Below are positions 56,158-64,000 of a DNA stretch of 64,000 bases, piece after piece (position 1 is the stretch's first letter; every line of letters begins with the position of its first letter). The translations under genes were made by a program, and so were the position numbers. The notes beneath the pieces were generated by a model that made no database searches, was not told the DNA's origin, and saw nothing but the letters and a program-made list of their open reading frames with translations. This DNA comes from Paracoccus homiensis (GTDB lineage Bacteria; Pseudomonadota; Alphaproteobacteria; Rhodobacterales; Rhodobacteraceae), in contig NZ_FOHO01000003.1 of NCBI RefSeq assembly GCF_900111675.1, forward strand, positions 362,530-426,529, in the 5' to 3' direction.

Positions 56158-57158
56158 GCGATACGGTCCCCGGCCTTGTCAAAGCGGTGGATCTTGTCTT
56201 CGTTCGGGGTCAGCCAGACGGTGTCGCCGTGACGCAGATTGACCTCGCCGTCCGAACGGACAGTGATCGTTTCGGCCAGTCCGGTATCCTCGACATAAAG
56301 AAACGTGTCCGAGCCAAGATGCTCGCTGACGCCGATGCGGCCCTTCCATTTGCCGCTGTCGGGCGAGACGCTGATATGTTCGGGGCGCACGCCGATGGTT
56401 TCCGCGCCGTATTCAGCCGCCGCCGGACCCGAAAACAGGTTCATTCGGGGGCTGCCGATGAAGCCTGCGACAAAGGCATTCTTCGGGGCGTTGTACAGGT
56501 CCAGCGGGCTGCCCACCTGTTCGATGCGGCCCGCATGCAGCACGACGATCTTGTCCGCCATGGTCATCGCCTCGACCTGATCGTGGGTCACATAGATCAT
56601 CGTGGTCTTCAGGCGGTTGTGCAGCTCGCTGATTTCAAGGCGCATGCCGACGCGCAGCGCGGCGTCCAGGTTCGACAGCGGCTCGTCGAACAGGAAGGCC
56701 GAGGGTTCGCGCACGATGGCGCGGCCGATGGCGACGCGCTGACGCTGACCACCCGACAATTGACCGGGTCGGCGGTCCAGATAGTTCGTCAGGTTCAGCG
56801 CCTTGGCCGCGGCCTCGATCCGGCGGTTCTGTTCATCGGCGGGAATGCCCGCCATCTTCATTGGAAAGGCGATGTTCTTGCGGACCGACATATGCGGATA
56901 CAGCGCATAGCTTTGGAACACCATCGCCAGACCGCGCTTCGCGGGCGAGGCGTCGGTGGCGTCGGTTCCGTCGATGAGGATGCGCCCGTCGCTGACATCC
57001 TCCAATCCCGCGATCAGCCGCAGCAGGGTGGATTTACCACAGCCCGACGGGCCCACGAAGACGACGAATTCACCGTCCTCGATATCCAGGTTCAGGGGCG
57101 GGATGACTTCGACATCGCCGAAACGCTTGGCCACGCCTTCCAGGGTGATACGTCCCAT
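56154..57158 (-). CDS. smoK: Polyol ABC transporter ATP-binding protein SmoK
   Basis: ATPase of 334 residues in the CUT1 (MalK/UgpC) group. Walker A is [16 protein letters not shown], the signature is [15 protein letters not shown] and Walker B is [16 protein letters not shown]; a C-terminal TOBE regulatory domain follows (about residues 240-334). The ATG at 57158 has AAGGAGA upstream. It energises import by SmoFG. Confidence 0.95.
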   Translation of the reverse strand: MGRITLEGVAKRFGDVEVIPPLNLDIEDGEFVVFVGPSGCGKSTLLRLIAGLEDVSDGRILIDGTDATDASPAKRGLAMVFQSYALYPHMSVRKNIAFPMKMAGIPADEQNRRIEAAAKALNLTNYLDRRPGQLSGGQRQRVAIGRAIVREPSAFLFDEPLSNLDAALRVGMRLEISELHNRLKTTMIYVTHDQVEAMTMADKIVVLHAGRIEQVGSPLDLYNAPKNAFVAGFIGSPRMNLFSGPAAAEYGAETIGVRPEHISVSPDSGKWKGRIGVSEHLGSDTFLYVEDTGLAETITVRSDGEVNLRHGDTVWLTPNEDKIHRFDKAGDRIA

Positions 57159-57169
57159 CGTGGTTCTCC

Positions 57170-57994
57170 TTATTTCACCGCGCCGAAGGTCAGGCCGCGG
57201 ACAAGTTGTTTCTGGCTGAACCAGCCAAGGATCAGGATCGGCGCGATGGCCATGGTCGATGCCGCCGAAAGTTTCGCCCAGAACAGGCCCTGCGGGCTTG
57301 AGAACGAGGCGATGAAGGCCGATAGCGGCGCGGCATTGGTGGTGGTCAGCTGGATCGTCCAGAACGCCTCGTTCCAGGCCAGGATGATGTTCAACAGCAG
57401 GGTCGATGCGATGCCGGGCACGGCCATGGGCGTCAGGACATACAGGATCTCGTCCTTCAGGGTGGCGCCGTCCATCCGCGCGGCTTCCAGGATCTCGCCG
57501 GGAATCTCGCGGAAATAGGTGTACAGCATCCAGACCACGATCGGCAGGTTCATCAGCATCAGGATCATGACCAGCCCGATACGGGTATCCATCAGCCCGG
57601 TGCGCAGGAAGATCAGGTAGATCGGCACCAGCACCGCGACGGCAGGCATCATCTTGGTGGACAGCATCCACATCAGGATGTCCTTGGTCCGCCTGGTCGG
57701 CGAAAACGCCATCGCCCAGGCCGCCGGGATCGCCACGATCAGCGCCAGAAGGGTCGAGCCGACCGCAAGGATGACCGAGTTGGTGAACGGCCGCCAATAG
57801 TTGTTCTGGCTTTGCACCGTCTCATAGCTGGACAGGCTGAAAGACGGGATCAGGTCAAACCCTGCGATGGCCTCTTGTTCGGTCTTCAGGCTGGTGATGA
57901 TGGTGTAGAGGATCGGAAAGAAGATGATCAGGGCTACGATCCATGCGGCGATCGTGTAGCCGATCTTGGTGTTGCGGGATACGGCGCGTGCCAT
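57170..57994 (-). CDS. smoG: Polyol ABC transporter permease SmoG
   Basis: CUT1-type permease of 274 residues (MalG/UgpE group) with six predicted helices and the EAA loop [20 protein letters not shown]. 11 bases lie between smoG and smoK starts and stops, and AGGAGG-like sites precede its ATG. Works with SmoF. Confidence 0.94.
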   Translation of the reverse strand: MARAVSRNTKIGYTIAAWIVALIIFFPILYTIITSLKTEQEAIAGFDLIPSFSLSSYETVQSQNNYWRPFTNSVILAVGSTLLALIVAIPAAWAMAFSPTRRTKDILMWMLSTKMMPAVAVLVPIYLIFLRTGLMDTRIGLVMILMLMNLPIVVWMLYTYFREIPGEILEAARMDGATLKDEILYVLTPMAVPGIASTLLLNIILAWNEAFWTIQLTTTNAAPLSAFIASFSSPQGLFWAKLSAASTMAIAPILILGWFSQKQLVRGLTFGAVK

Positions 57995-58005
57995 GTCTGA
58001 CCTCC

Positions 58006-58875
58006 TTAATCCAGGTTCTTGCCGACGGCGCGCATCAGGAAGATGGCGACGAAATTGGCCAGGATGACCGCGATGATGCCCCCGGCGGCTGCGCCCCCGA
58101 TGTCGAAATTCAGACGGGCCGCGCGGTAGATGAGGTAGGTCAGGTTGGTCGAGGCAAAGCCCGGCCCGCCATTGGTCGTCACAAGGATTTCCGCGTAGAT
58201 GCCCAGCAGGAAGATCGTCTGGATCAGGATCACCACGGTGATCGCCCGCGCCATATGCGGCAGCGTCAGATAGATGAAGCGGCTAAGGGCGGGGGCGCCG
58301 TCCATCTCGGCGGCTTCCATCTGTTCGCCGTCCAGCGATTGCAGCGATGTCAGCAGGATCAGCGTCGCGAAGGGCAGCCACTGCCAGGCCACGATCAGGA
58401 TGATCGACAGCAGCGGGAATTGCGCGAACCAGTCGACCGGGTTTGCCCCGAAGAATTTCGCGATATCCGCAAAGACGCCATAGCTGGGATGCATGATCAT
58501 GTTCTTCCAGATCAGCGCCGCCACCGGCGGCATGACGAAGAACGGGCTGATGACAAGGATGCGCACAAGGCCCTGACCGAAGATCGGCTTGTCGATCAGC
58601 ATGGCGATCCCGATGCCGCCGCAGACCGTGATCAGCAGCACGCCAAGCACCAGGACCAGCGTGTTCCAGATCGATTCGAAGAAGGCGGGGTCGCTGTAGA
58701 AATACTGATAGTTGAACCAGCCGGCCCAGCTTGTGTTTGCGGGGTTCAGAAGGTTGTAGTTCAGGAACGAATAGTAAAGCGTCATTCCCAGCGGCACGAG
58801 CATCCAGATCAGCAACAGGATGATGGCCGGTGCGCGCATCAGGCGCGCAAGACTGGCAGTCTGGCGGGTCGCCAT
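58006..58875 (-). CDS. smoF: Polyol ABC transporter permease SmoF
   Basis: CUT1-type permease of 289 residues (MalF/UgpA group) with six predicted helices and the EAA loop EAAEMDGAPALSRFIYLTLP. A GGAGGA site precedes the ATG at 58875. It lies 91 bases after smoE, a gap rich in inverted GC arms (58922-58953, complementary CGCCGCCCG and CGGGCGGCG) that may protect the smoE mRNA. Confidence 0.94.
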   Translation of the reverse strand: MATRQTASLARLMRAPAIILLLIWMLVPLGMTLYYSFLNYNLLNPANTSWAGWFNYQYFYSDPAFFESIWNTLVLVLGVLLITVCGGIGIAMLIDKPIFGQGLVRILVISPFFVMPPVAALIWKNMIMHPSYGVFADIAKFFGANPVDWFAQFPLLSIILIVAWQWLPFATLILLTSLQSLDGEQMEAAEMDGAPALSRFIYLTLPHMARAITVVILIQTIFLLGIYAEILVTTNGGPGFASTNLTYLIYRAARLNFDIGGAAAGGIIAVILANFVAIFLMRAVGKNLD

Positions 58876-58921
58876 GACGTGATCCTCCTCCGACGGCGCG
58901 CCCTGACCGGTGCGCCTTCCC

Positions 58922-58953
58922 CCTAGAATGCGCCGCCCGCGGGACGGGCGGCG
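58922..58953 (-). repeat. Hairpin in the smoE-smoF spacer
   Basis: Arms GCGCCGCCCG (58931-58940) and CGGGCGGCGC (58943-58952) form a near-perfect 10-base-pair stem in the spacer between smoE and smoF. There is no T run after it in the direction of transcription. Such hairpins often stabilise the binding-protein mRNA and lower expression of the permeases. Confidence 0.55.
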
Positions 58954-58966
58954 CGGTGGTCTGCGA

Positions 58967-60292
58967 TTACTTGATGTAACCGGCCCGGGTCATTTCGCGC
59001 GTGGTGTTGGACTGGGCCGCAGCCAGCGCATCTTCGGCCGACATCTGTCCGGCCAGCGCCGCCGAGAACTGCTGCCCGACCGCCGTGCCGATGCCCTGGA
59101 ATTCCGGGATCGCGACGAATTGGCCGCCGGTATAGGGAATGTCCTGAACCGAGGATTTCTGCGTGTTGGCCGCATTGATGGCGGTCAGCGTCTGTTCGGC
59201 AAAGGGCGCCTCGGCCTGGTAGTCCGGGTTTTCATACAGCGAGGTCCGCGTGCCCGGAGGGGCGGCGCGCCAGCCGTCGTTTTCGGCAACCAGTTCGGTA
59301 TAGCCCTTGGACGTGGCCCAGGCGATGAACGCCTTGGCGGCATCCTGTTTCTGCGAGGATGCCGGGATTGCCAGCGACCATGCCCACAGCCAGTTGCCGT
59401 GATTGTCCAGGCCTTCCTTGTTCGGGAACTGCGCAAAGCCCACGCTGTCGGCCACGGTCGAATTTTCGGGGTCGGTCACGAAACTGGCCGCGACGGTCGC
59501 GTCCATCCACATGCCGCATTTGCCCTGCTGGAACAGCGACAGGTTTTCGTTGAACCCGTTCGAGGACGCGCCCGGCGGGCCGTAATTCGTCATCAGATCC
59601 AGATAATCGGTCAGTGCGGCATTCCATTCCTCGCTGTCGAATTGCGGGTTCCAGTCGGGATCGAACCAGCGCGCCCCATAGCTGTTGGCCATCGCCGTCA
59701 GGAAGGCCATGTTTTCGCCCCAGCCCGGCTTTCCGCGCAGGCAGATGCCATAGACCTCGTTGTCCTTGTCGGTCATGGCCTCGGCGGCGGCCTTGATGTC
59801 GGCCCAGGTCGGGCTGTCGGGCATGGTGATCCCGGCGGCTTCGGCCAGATCGGTGCGATACATCACCATTGCCGATTCGCCGTAGAAGGGCGCGGCATAC
59901 AGCGTGCCTTCGACCGACAGGGCCTCGCGCACGGCGGGCAGCAGGTCGTCGGCGTCGTAATCCTCGGGCATGCCGTCCAGCGCGACCAGCCAATCCTGCT
60001 TGGCCCAGATCGGCACCTCGTAGGTGCCGATCGTCAGCACGTCATACTGGCCGCCCTGCGTGGCGATGTCTGTGGTCACACGTTCGCGCAGGATATTTTC
60101 CTCCAGCGTGACCCATTCCAGCTGAATGTTCGGATTCTGGCTGGTGAAATCGTCGGTCAGGCCCTGCATCCGGATCATGTCGCCATTGTTCACGGTGGCG
60201 ATGGTCAGGGTGACATTGTCCTGGGCCGAGGCCAGACCAGCGGTTGCGCATAGCGCGGTGGCACCCATCAGGGCGCGCCAATACATCTTCAT
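58967..60292 (-). CDS. smoE: Polyol-binding periplasmic protein SmoE
   Basis: Solute-binding protein of 441 residues (SBP family 1). A signal peptide covers about residues 1-23 (MKMYWRALMGATALCATAGLASA). The mature part has the binding-protein segments DDLLPAVREALSVEGTLYA, PDSPTWADIKAAAEAM and GKCGMWMDATVAA. The ATG at 60292 has GGAGG 6 bases upstream. First gene of the polyol operon, likely the most strongly expressed. Confidence 0.94.
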   Translation of the reverse strand: MKMYWRALMGATALCATAGLASAQDNVTLTIATVNNGDMIRMQGLTDDFTSQNPNIQLEWVTLEENILRERVTTDIATQGGQYDVLTIGTYEVPIWAKQDWLVALDGMPEDYDADDLLPAVREALSVEGTLYAAPFYGESAMVMYRTDLAEAAGITMPDSPTWADIKAAAEAMTDKDNEVYGICLRGKPGWGENMAFLTAMANSYGARWFDPDWNPQFDSEEWNAALTDYLDLMTNYGPPGASSNGFNENLSLFQQGKCGMWMDATVAASFVTDPENSTVADSVGFAQFPNKEGLDNHGNWLWAWSLAIPASSQKQDAAKAFIAWATSKGYTELVAENDGWRAAPPGTRTSLYENPDYQAEAPFAEQTLTAINAANTQKSSVQDIPYTGGQFVAIPEFQGIGTAVGQQFSAALAGQMSAEDALAAAQSNTTREMTRAGYIK

Positions 60293-60317
60293 CTTGATCC
60301 TCCCTTGCGGCATGGGC

Positions 60318-60379
60318 ATTTGCCCTGCCGATGGGCAAATACTCGATCAAGGGCGTGATTCTGTCAACGAAACAGTTGA
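60318..60379 (-). promoter_or_regulatory. Polyol operon promoter with two operator-like inverted repeats
   Basis: Read on the minus strand, TTGACA (60362-60367) and GAGTAT (60339-60344) are separated by exactly 17 bases. Two inverted repeats overlap it: ATTTGCCC-N7-GGGCAAAT (60318-60340) across the -10 and start region, and TCAAC-N6-GTTGA (60364-60379) across the -35. These are good candidates for binding sites of the SorC-type regulator encoded just upstream. Confidence 0.65.
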
Positions 60380-60456
60380 TGAATTGACTGATCGCCCTGC
60401 CAACATCCTGACAGAGCGCTGAAAATTGCCTTGAGAAATGTCCCGAATTGTCGCGC

Positions 60457-61416
60457 TCAGCGCGCCAGAAGACGCTCGGCCGTGGCTTCCGAGGTAATCA
60501 GCCCGTTCACAAGCCCGCCCAGCAAAGCCGCCCGAATCGCGGGCAGTTTCGCTTCGCCCGATGCGATGGCCACGACGGGGCGATCTTCGGCCCGAGGCAG
60601 CGGGGCCGAGGCGACGCGGCGGTTGAATGCGCAATCGATGATCCGCCCCTGAGCGTCATAGACCCAGCTTGTGATTTCGCCGACGGCACCTGCATCGGCC
60701 AGTTCCTGCATCTCGGCATTGTCGACGAAGCCGTCAACATGCAGCGGCGCGGTCATGTCCATCTGCCCGATTCCCACCAATGACAGATCGGCCCGTTCGC
60801 ACAGCGCGATGGTATTGCGCACGGCCTCCTGGCTTTTCATGGTCGTCAGCTCGTCGCTGTCATGGGCAAGGACGGGCAAGGGATAGGGGTAATGCGGCGC
60901 GCCGATCCGCTCGGCCAGTTGGATCGTCGCATTGAAGGGCGAGGCGGATCCGTCCGACATCATGTTCCCCAGCCGGGACACGACGATATGCTGCGGGCAG
61001 GACATGCGGGGCAATTGTTCGACGGTCGCCTTCAGGCTGCGACCGGTGCCAAGGCTGATGATCTTGCGCTCATCGCTTTTCAGCACGCGCTCCAGTTCGG
61101 ACGCGGCGGCAATCGCGATTCCCGTCAGCAGATCCGGCGCCTCGGGGTCCGAGGGGACCACCTCGCATTGAGTCAGCCCGTATTTCTGCTGAACCGACAG
61201 GGCCAGATCCATGCAGCGCGCGATCGGATGGTCCAACCGCACCTTGACCAGCTTTTCACTGACCGCCATCGCCACCAGCCGCTGCGCGCTTTGCCGACTG
61301 ACGCCCAATTTGCGCGCGATCTCGTCCTGGGTGTTGCCGGCCACGTAATACAGCCAGCCCGCCCGCGCCGCATCATCAAGCCGCGTGGCTTCGGGGGTAA
61401 AGCGTCCGGTCGTCAC
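60457..61416 (-). CDS. smoC: SorC/DeoR-type sugar-binding transcriptional regulator (SmoC-like)
   Basis: Regulator of 319 residues. An N-terminal helix-turn-helix (NTQDEIARKLGVSRQSAQRLVA, residues about 28-50; quoted part shortened in function to NTQDEIARKLGVSRQ) is followed by the SorC sugar-binding domain with LSLGTGRSLKATVEQL-like and LVGIGQM segments. It likely senses a polyol or its phosphorylated product. It sits directly upstream of smoE in the same orientation, and its start overlaps the HAD phosphatase stop by 4 bases. Confidence 0.88.
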   Translation of the reverse strand: MTTGRFTPEATRLDDAARAGWLYYVAGNTQDEIARKLGVSRQSAQRLVAMAVSEKLVKVRLDHPIARCMDLALSVQQKYGLTQCEVVPSDPEAPDLLTGIAIAAASELERVLKSDERKIISLGTGRSLKATVEQLPRMSCPQHIVVSRLGNMMSDGSASPFNATIQLAERIGAPHYPYPLPVLAHDSDELTTMKSQEAVRNTIALCERADLSLVGIGQMDMTAPLHVDGFVDNAEMQELADAGAVGEITSWVYDAQGRIIDCAFNRRVASAPLPRAEDRPVVAIASGEAKLPAIRAALLGGLVNGLITSEATAERLLAR

Positions 61417-62081
61417 GTTCCGTTCCCGTTTGCATGGATCCTGTCCAACAACTGCGGAAAATCGGCCCAGTTGTCAAAGCTGTCGACCGTCAGGTCCGGC
61501 CGGGGCAGGTCGCGCAGATGGCGGCCGCCACGATAGGACAGGACCGACATGCCCGCCGAAATGCCTGCCTGAATGCCGGGAAGGCTGTCCTCGATCACCA
61601 GGCAATCTTGGGGCCGCCGACCCATCCTTTGGGCCGCGAACAGGAACAGATCGGGCGCGGGCTTGCCGTGTTCGACCTGGCTGGCGGTGAACACATGCGG
61701 CCCGAAATCATCCGTCAATCCAAGGATTTGCAGCGTGCGTGCAACCCGCGGCGGGCTGGATGACGTCGCCACGCAGACAGGCATGCCAAGCCCGCGCAGC
61801 ATCGTGGCGAAACCAGGCGTCTGGGCAAGGTCGGTCTGAAACCGGTCCAGCAGACGCGCGCGATAGGCCGCCTCGAACCCGTCGGGCAGCGGGCGGTCAA
61901 ACCGACTGCGGATCGTTGCCGCGACGGTCGGAAAACTGCGCCCCAGAAAATCACGACGCACATCATCCATGGTGATGGCGATGCCGATCTCGGCAAGCTG
62001 GTCGATCAGCACCTCGGCCGACAGCACCTCGCTATCGGCGATCACGCCGTCGCAGTCGAAAATGATCAGCCCGATGGCCAT
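61413..62081 (-). CDS. HAD superfamily hydrolase (sugar-phosphatase type)
   Basis: HAD subfamily IA phosphatase of 222 residues. Motif I is IIFDCDGVIADSE with the nucleophilic Asp at about residue 9, motif II is VATSSSP, motif III the Lys in EHGKPAPDLFL, and motif IV LVIEDSLPGIQA. It resembles beta-phosphoglucomutase or sugar-phosphatase members. It is translationally coupled to the polyol regulator gene, so it may remove a phosphate from a polyol or ketose phosphate; substrate unproven. The ATG at 62081 gives the family N-terminus. Confidence 0.9.
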   Translation of the reverse strand: MAIGLIIFDCDGVIADSEVLSAEVLIDQLAEIGIAITMDDVRRDFLGRSFPTVAATIRSRFDRPLPDGFEAAYRARLLDRFQTDLAQTPGFATMLRGLGMPVCVATSSSPPRVARTLQILGLTDDFGPHVFTASQVEHGKPAPDLFLFAAQRMGRRPQDCLVIEDSLPGIQAGISAGMSVLSYRGGRHLRDLPRPDLTVDSFDNWADFPQLLDRIHANGNGT

Positions 62082-62122
62082 GCCACGTCCTTTATCACCG
62101 CAGGGAAGGCGCCCGGATAAGG

Positions 62123-62199
62123 TGGTAGGCCCGGCAGGACTTGAACCCGCAACCAAGGCGTTATGAGCGCCCTGCTCTAACCAATTGAGCTACAGGCCC
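62123..62199 (-). tRNA. tRNA with CAU anticodon, probably tRNA-Ile2
   Basis: 77 nucleotides including an encoded CCA (62123-62125). On the minus strand: acceptor GGGCCTG/CGGGCCT, D stem GCTC/GAGC, anticodon stem GGGCG/CGCCT around loop CTCATAA, T stem GCGGG/CCTGC around TTCAAGT. Overall sequence matches the alphaproteobacterial isoleucine tRNA read after lysidine modification better than elongator methionine tRNA; it is not the initiator. Confidence 0.9.
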
Positions 62200-62320
62200 G
62201 TGTAGCCGCATCTGCCTAGTCGCGCGGCAAACCAAGGTCAAGCCGGATCAGGCGCGCAGAACCGTTGCCCCTGTGCGCGCCATGGGCTATCGGGGGCGCA
62301 ACATTCAGCCGGGGGCCGCC

Positions 62321-63361
62321 ATGACGAATAACGGGATCAGCTATCGCGACGCAGGCGTCGATATCGACGCAGGGAATGCGCTTGTCGAACGGATCAAGCC
62401 TGCCGCGGCCTCGACCGCGCGCAGCGGCGTGATGGATGCGCTGGGTGGCTTTGGCGCGCTGTTCGACCCCAAGGCGGCGGGGTATGACGATCCGGTCCTG
62501 GTCGCGGCGACCGATGGTGTGGGCACGAAACTGCGCATCGCGATCGATACCGGCCATCTGGACGGCGTGGGGCAGGATCTGGTCGCCATGTGCGTCAACG
62601 ATCTGGTCTGCCAGGGCGCCGAGCCGCTGTTCTTCCTTGATTACTTTGCCACCGGGAAGCTGTCGGTTGACGAAGGCGCACGTGTCGTCGAAGGTATCGC
62701 GCGCGGCTGCAAGGGCGCGGGCTGCGCCCTGATCGGTGGCGAAACAGCCGAAATGCCGGGCATGTATCATGATGGCGATTTCGACCTGGCGGGCTTTGCG
62801 GTCGGCGCGATGCAGCGTGGAACCGCGCTGCCTGCGGGTGTTCAGGCCGGCGATGTGCTGCTGGGCCTTGCGTCGGATGGCGTCCATTCCAACGGCTATT
62901 CGCTGGTCCGCAAGGTGGCTGAACGCGCGGGCCTTGGCTGGGACGCCGCAGCTCCCTTCACCGAGGGCTCGCTGGGACAGGCGCTGCTGGTGCCGACGCG
63001 GCTTTATGTGAAACCGGCGCTGGCGGCCGTGCGGGCAGGGGGCGTTCACGCGCTGGCCCATATCACCGGCGGCGGCATCACCGAAAACCTGCCGCGCGTG
63101 CTTCCGAAAGGGCTGGGCGCCGATATCGATCTGGGCGCGTGGTCGCTGCCTCCTGTGTTCGCCTGGCTGGCCGAGACAGGCGGTATTAACCAATCCGAAA
63201 TGCTGAAGACCTTCAACAGCGGCATCGGCCTGATCCTGTCGGTTGCCGCCGACCGGGCCGACGCGATCAGCCAGCTGCTGGCGGATCAGGGCGAAACCGT
63301 CTACCGCCTTGGCCATGTGTCCGAAGGCGACGGCGTGCGCTATACTGGTCAACTCGCGTGA
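62321..63361 (+). CDS. purM: Phosphoribosylformylglycinamidine cyclo-ligase
   Basis: AIR synthetase of 346 residues in purine biosynthesis, ATP-dependent ring closure of FGAM. The N-terminal [20 protein letters not shown], the [11 protein letters not shown] and [19 protein letters not shown] segments and [11 protein letters not shown] are diagnostic. The ATG at 62321 begins the family N-terminus. The stop overlaps the GTG start of purN. Confidence 0.97.
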   Translation: MTNNGISYRDAGVDIDAGNALVERIKPAAASTARSGVMDALGGFGALFDPKAAGYDDPVLVAATDGVGTKLRIAIDTGHLDGVGQDLVAMCVNDLVCQGAEPLFFLDYFATGKLSVDEGARVVEGIARGCKGAGCALIGGETAEMPGMYHDGDFDLAGFAVGAMQRGTALPAGVQAGDVLLGLASDGVHSNGYSLVRKVAERAGLGWDAAAPFTEGSLGQALLVPTRLYVKPALAAVRAGGVHALAHITGGGITENLPRVLPKGLGADIDLGAWSLPPVFAWLAETGGINQSEMLKTFNSGIGLILSVAADRADAISQLLADQGETVYRLGHVSEGDGVRYTGQLA

Positions 63362-63945
63362 CACGAGTCGCCATTCTGATCTCGGGTGGCGGATCGAACA
63401 TGGTCCGGCTGGTTCAGGACATGACCGGCGATCATCCCGCCCGGCCGGTTCTTGTGGCCTCGAACGATCCCGAAGCAGGCGGCCTGATCAAGGCCGCCGA
63501 AATGGGCGTGCCGACCGCCGCCGTCGATCATCGACAGTTTCGTGGCGACCGCCCGGGGTTCGAAGCCGCGCTTCTGGCCCCGCTCCTTGCCGCTGAGCCC
63601 GATGTGATCTGCCTTGCGGGATTCATGCGAATCCTGACGCCGGATTTCGTCCAGCGCTTCGCAGGCCGGATGCTGAACATCCATCCTTCTCTTTTGCCCA
63701 AATACCCAGGCCTCAACACCCATGCCCGCGCCATCGAGGCCGGTGACAGCGAGGCTGGCTGCACAGTGCACGAGGTGATCCCAGATCTCGATGCCGGCCC
63801 TATCTTGGGACATGCCCGCGTTCCGATCCTGCCGGGCGATACCCCGGCCGATCTCGCCGCGCGGGTCCTGATCCAAGAACATCAGCTTTACCCGGCTATG
63901 CTGCGCCGTTTTCTTGGACGAAAAGACCAGCCTTTTTATAGTTAG
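63358..63945 (+). CDS. purN: Phosphoribosylglycinamide formyltransferase
   Basis: GART enzyme of 195 residues transferring a formyl group from 10-formyl-THF to GAR. It has [11 protein letters not shown] near the N-terminus, the catalytic [16 protein letters not shown] (Asn and His) and the Asp in [15 protein letters not shown]. It starts with GTG overlapping the purM stop (GTGA), a conserved purM-purN coupling. About 55 bases follow to the window end, with nothing assignable. Confidence 0.96.
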   Translation: MTRVAILISGGGSNMVRLVQDMTGDHPARPVLVASNDPEAGGLIKAAEMGVPTAAVDHRQFRGDRPGFEAALLAPLLAAEPDVICLAGFMRILTPDFVQRFAGRMLNIHPSLLPKYPGLNTHARAIEAGDSEAGCTVHEVIPDLDAGPILGHARVPILPGDTPADLAARVLIQEHQLYPAMLRRFLGRKDQPFYS

Positions 63946-64000
63946 CTCATGTTGACAAATGACGCAGCCTGAGCCGGATCGACGTGATGTCGATGAAGGC

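Noticed and set aside
53827..56232. Open frame of 801 codons on the plus strand
   Set aside because: Antisense shadow of mtlK and smoS; composition is typical of an antisense frame and it crosses a gene boundary.

Overview
The window is chromosomal DNA from a high-GC alphaproteobacterium of the family Rhodobacteraceae, most likely Paracoccus or a close relative. The evidence is gene order (rpiA-gor, hflK-hflC-degP, dnaX-ybaB-recR, rpsB-tsf, and a polyol operon in the smoEFGKS-mtlK order known from Rhodobacter), the protein families, and dense packing with 4-base ATGA, GTGA and CTAG overlaps. I see no insertion sequence, prophage, CRISPR array or plasmid replication gene. Most of the window is ordinary core and transport genome.

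Layout. 0-6 kb: a GNAT protein cut by the window edge, a PAS protein, gmk, a gamma carbonic anhydrase, a PhoR-like histidine kinase, rpiA and gor. 6-11 kb: membrane and periplasmic protein quality control (hflK, hflC, a DegP protease) and a 2Fe-2S ferredoxin, with clear terminators. 11-15.6 kb: two surface-polysaccharide glycosyltransferases, a DUF1330 protein, an MFS transporter coupled to eda, and a hemolysin III family protein. 15.7-24.5 kb: an MttB-like methyltransferase without pyrrolysine, rpsB-tsf, cmk, an aldehyde dehydrogenase, adenine deaminase and hisB-hisH. 24.5-28.5 kb: KtrAB potassium uptake divergent from a BCCT betaine-type transporter, which looks like an osmoadaptation block. 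28.6-36.6 kb: a coiled-coil protein with zapA, a small lipoprotein, a hydrolase, an MFS transporter, a DUF599 protein, hsp20 and dnaX-ybaB-recR. 36.7-44.2 kb: an oppABCDF peptide importer operon ending in an ABC exporter-type gene. 44.3-49.1 kb: cobU-cobT-cobS for the cobalamin nucleotide loop, and a TRAP transporter without its binding protein. 49.2-53.8 kb: a frameshifted GMC oxidoreductase, a GH1 glycosidase, a Fur-family regulator, a YigZ-like protein and ccdA. 53.8-62.1 kb: a polyol (sorbitol/mannitol) ABC importer with two dehydrogenases, its SorC-type regulator and a HAD phosphatase. 62.1-64 kb: a tRNA with CAU anticodon, purM and purN.

How genes work together. The polyol cluster imports sugar alcohols (SmoEFGK) and oxidises them to ketoses (SmoS, MtlK). 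A promoter-operator with two inverted repeats lies between smoE and the regulator. KtrAB and the BCCT carrier share one divergent control region, fitting the usual salt response of K+ first and betaine second. hsp20 carries two heat-shock controls: a sigma-32-type promoter, and a leader whose last hairpin hides the ribosome binding site behind a UCGCU element, the signature of a ROSE RNA thermometer.

The points most worth a second look are the ROSE-like leader of hsp20, the glycine-rich duplicated tail on the TRAP large permease, the single-base frameshift in the GMC gene, the orphan MttB-like enzyme, the coiled-coil gene fused translationally to zapA, and the polyol control region. I found no convincing wholly new system.
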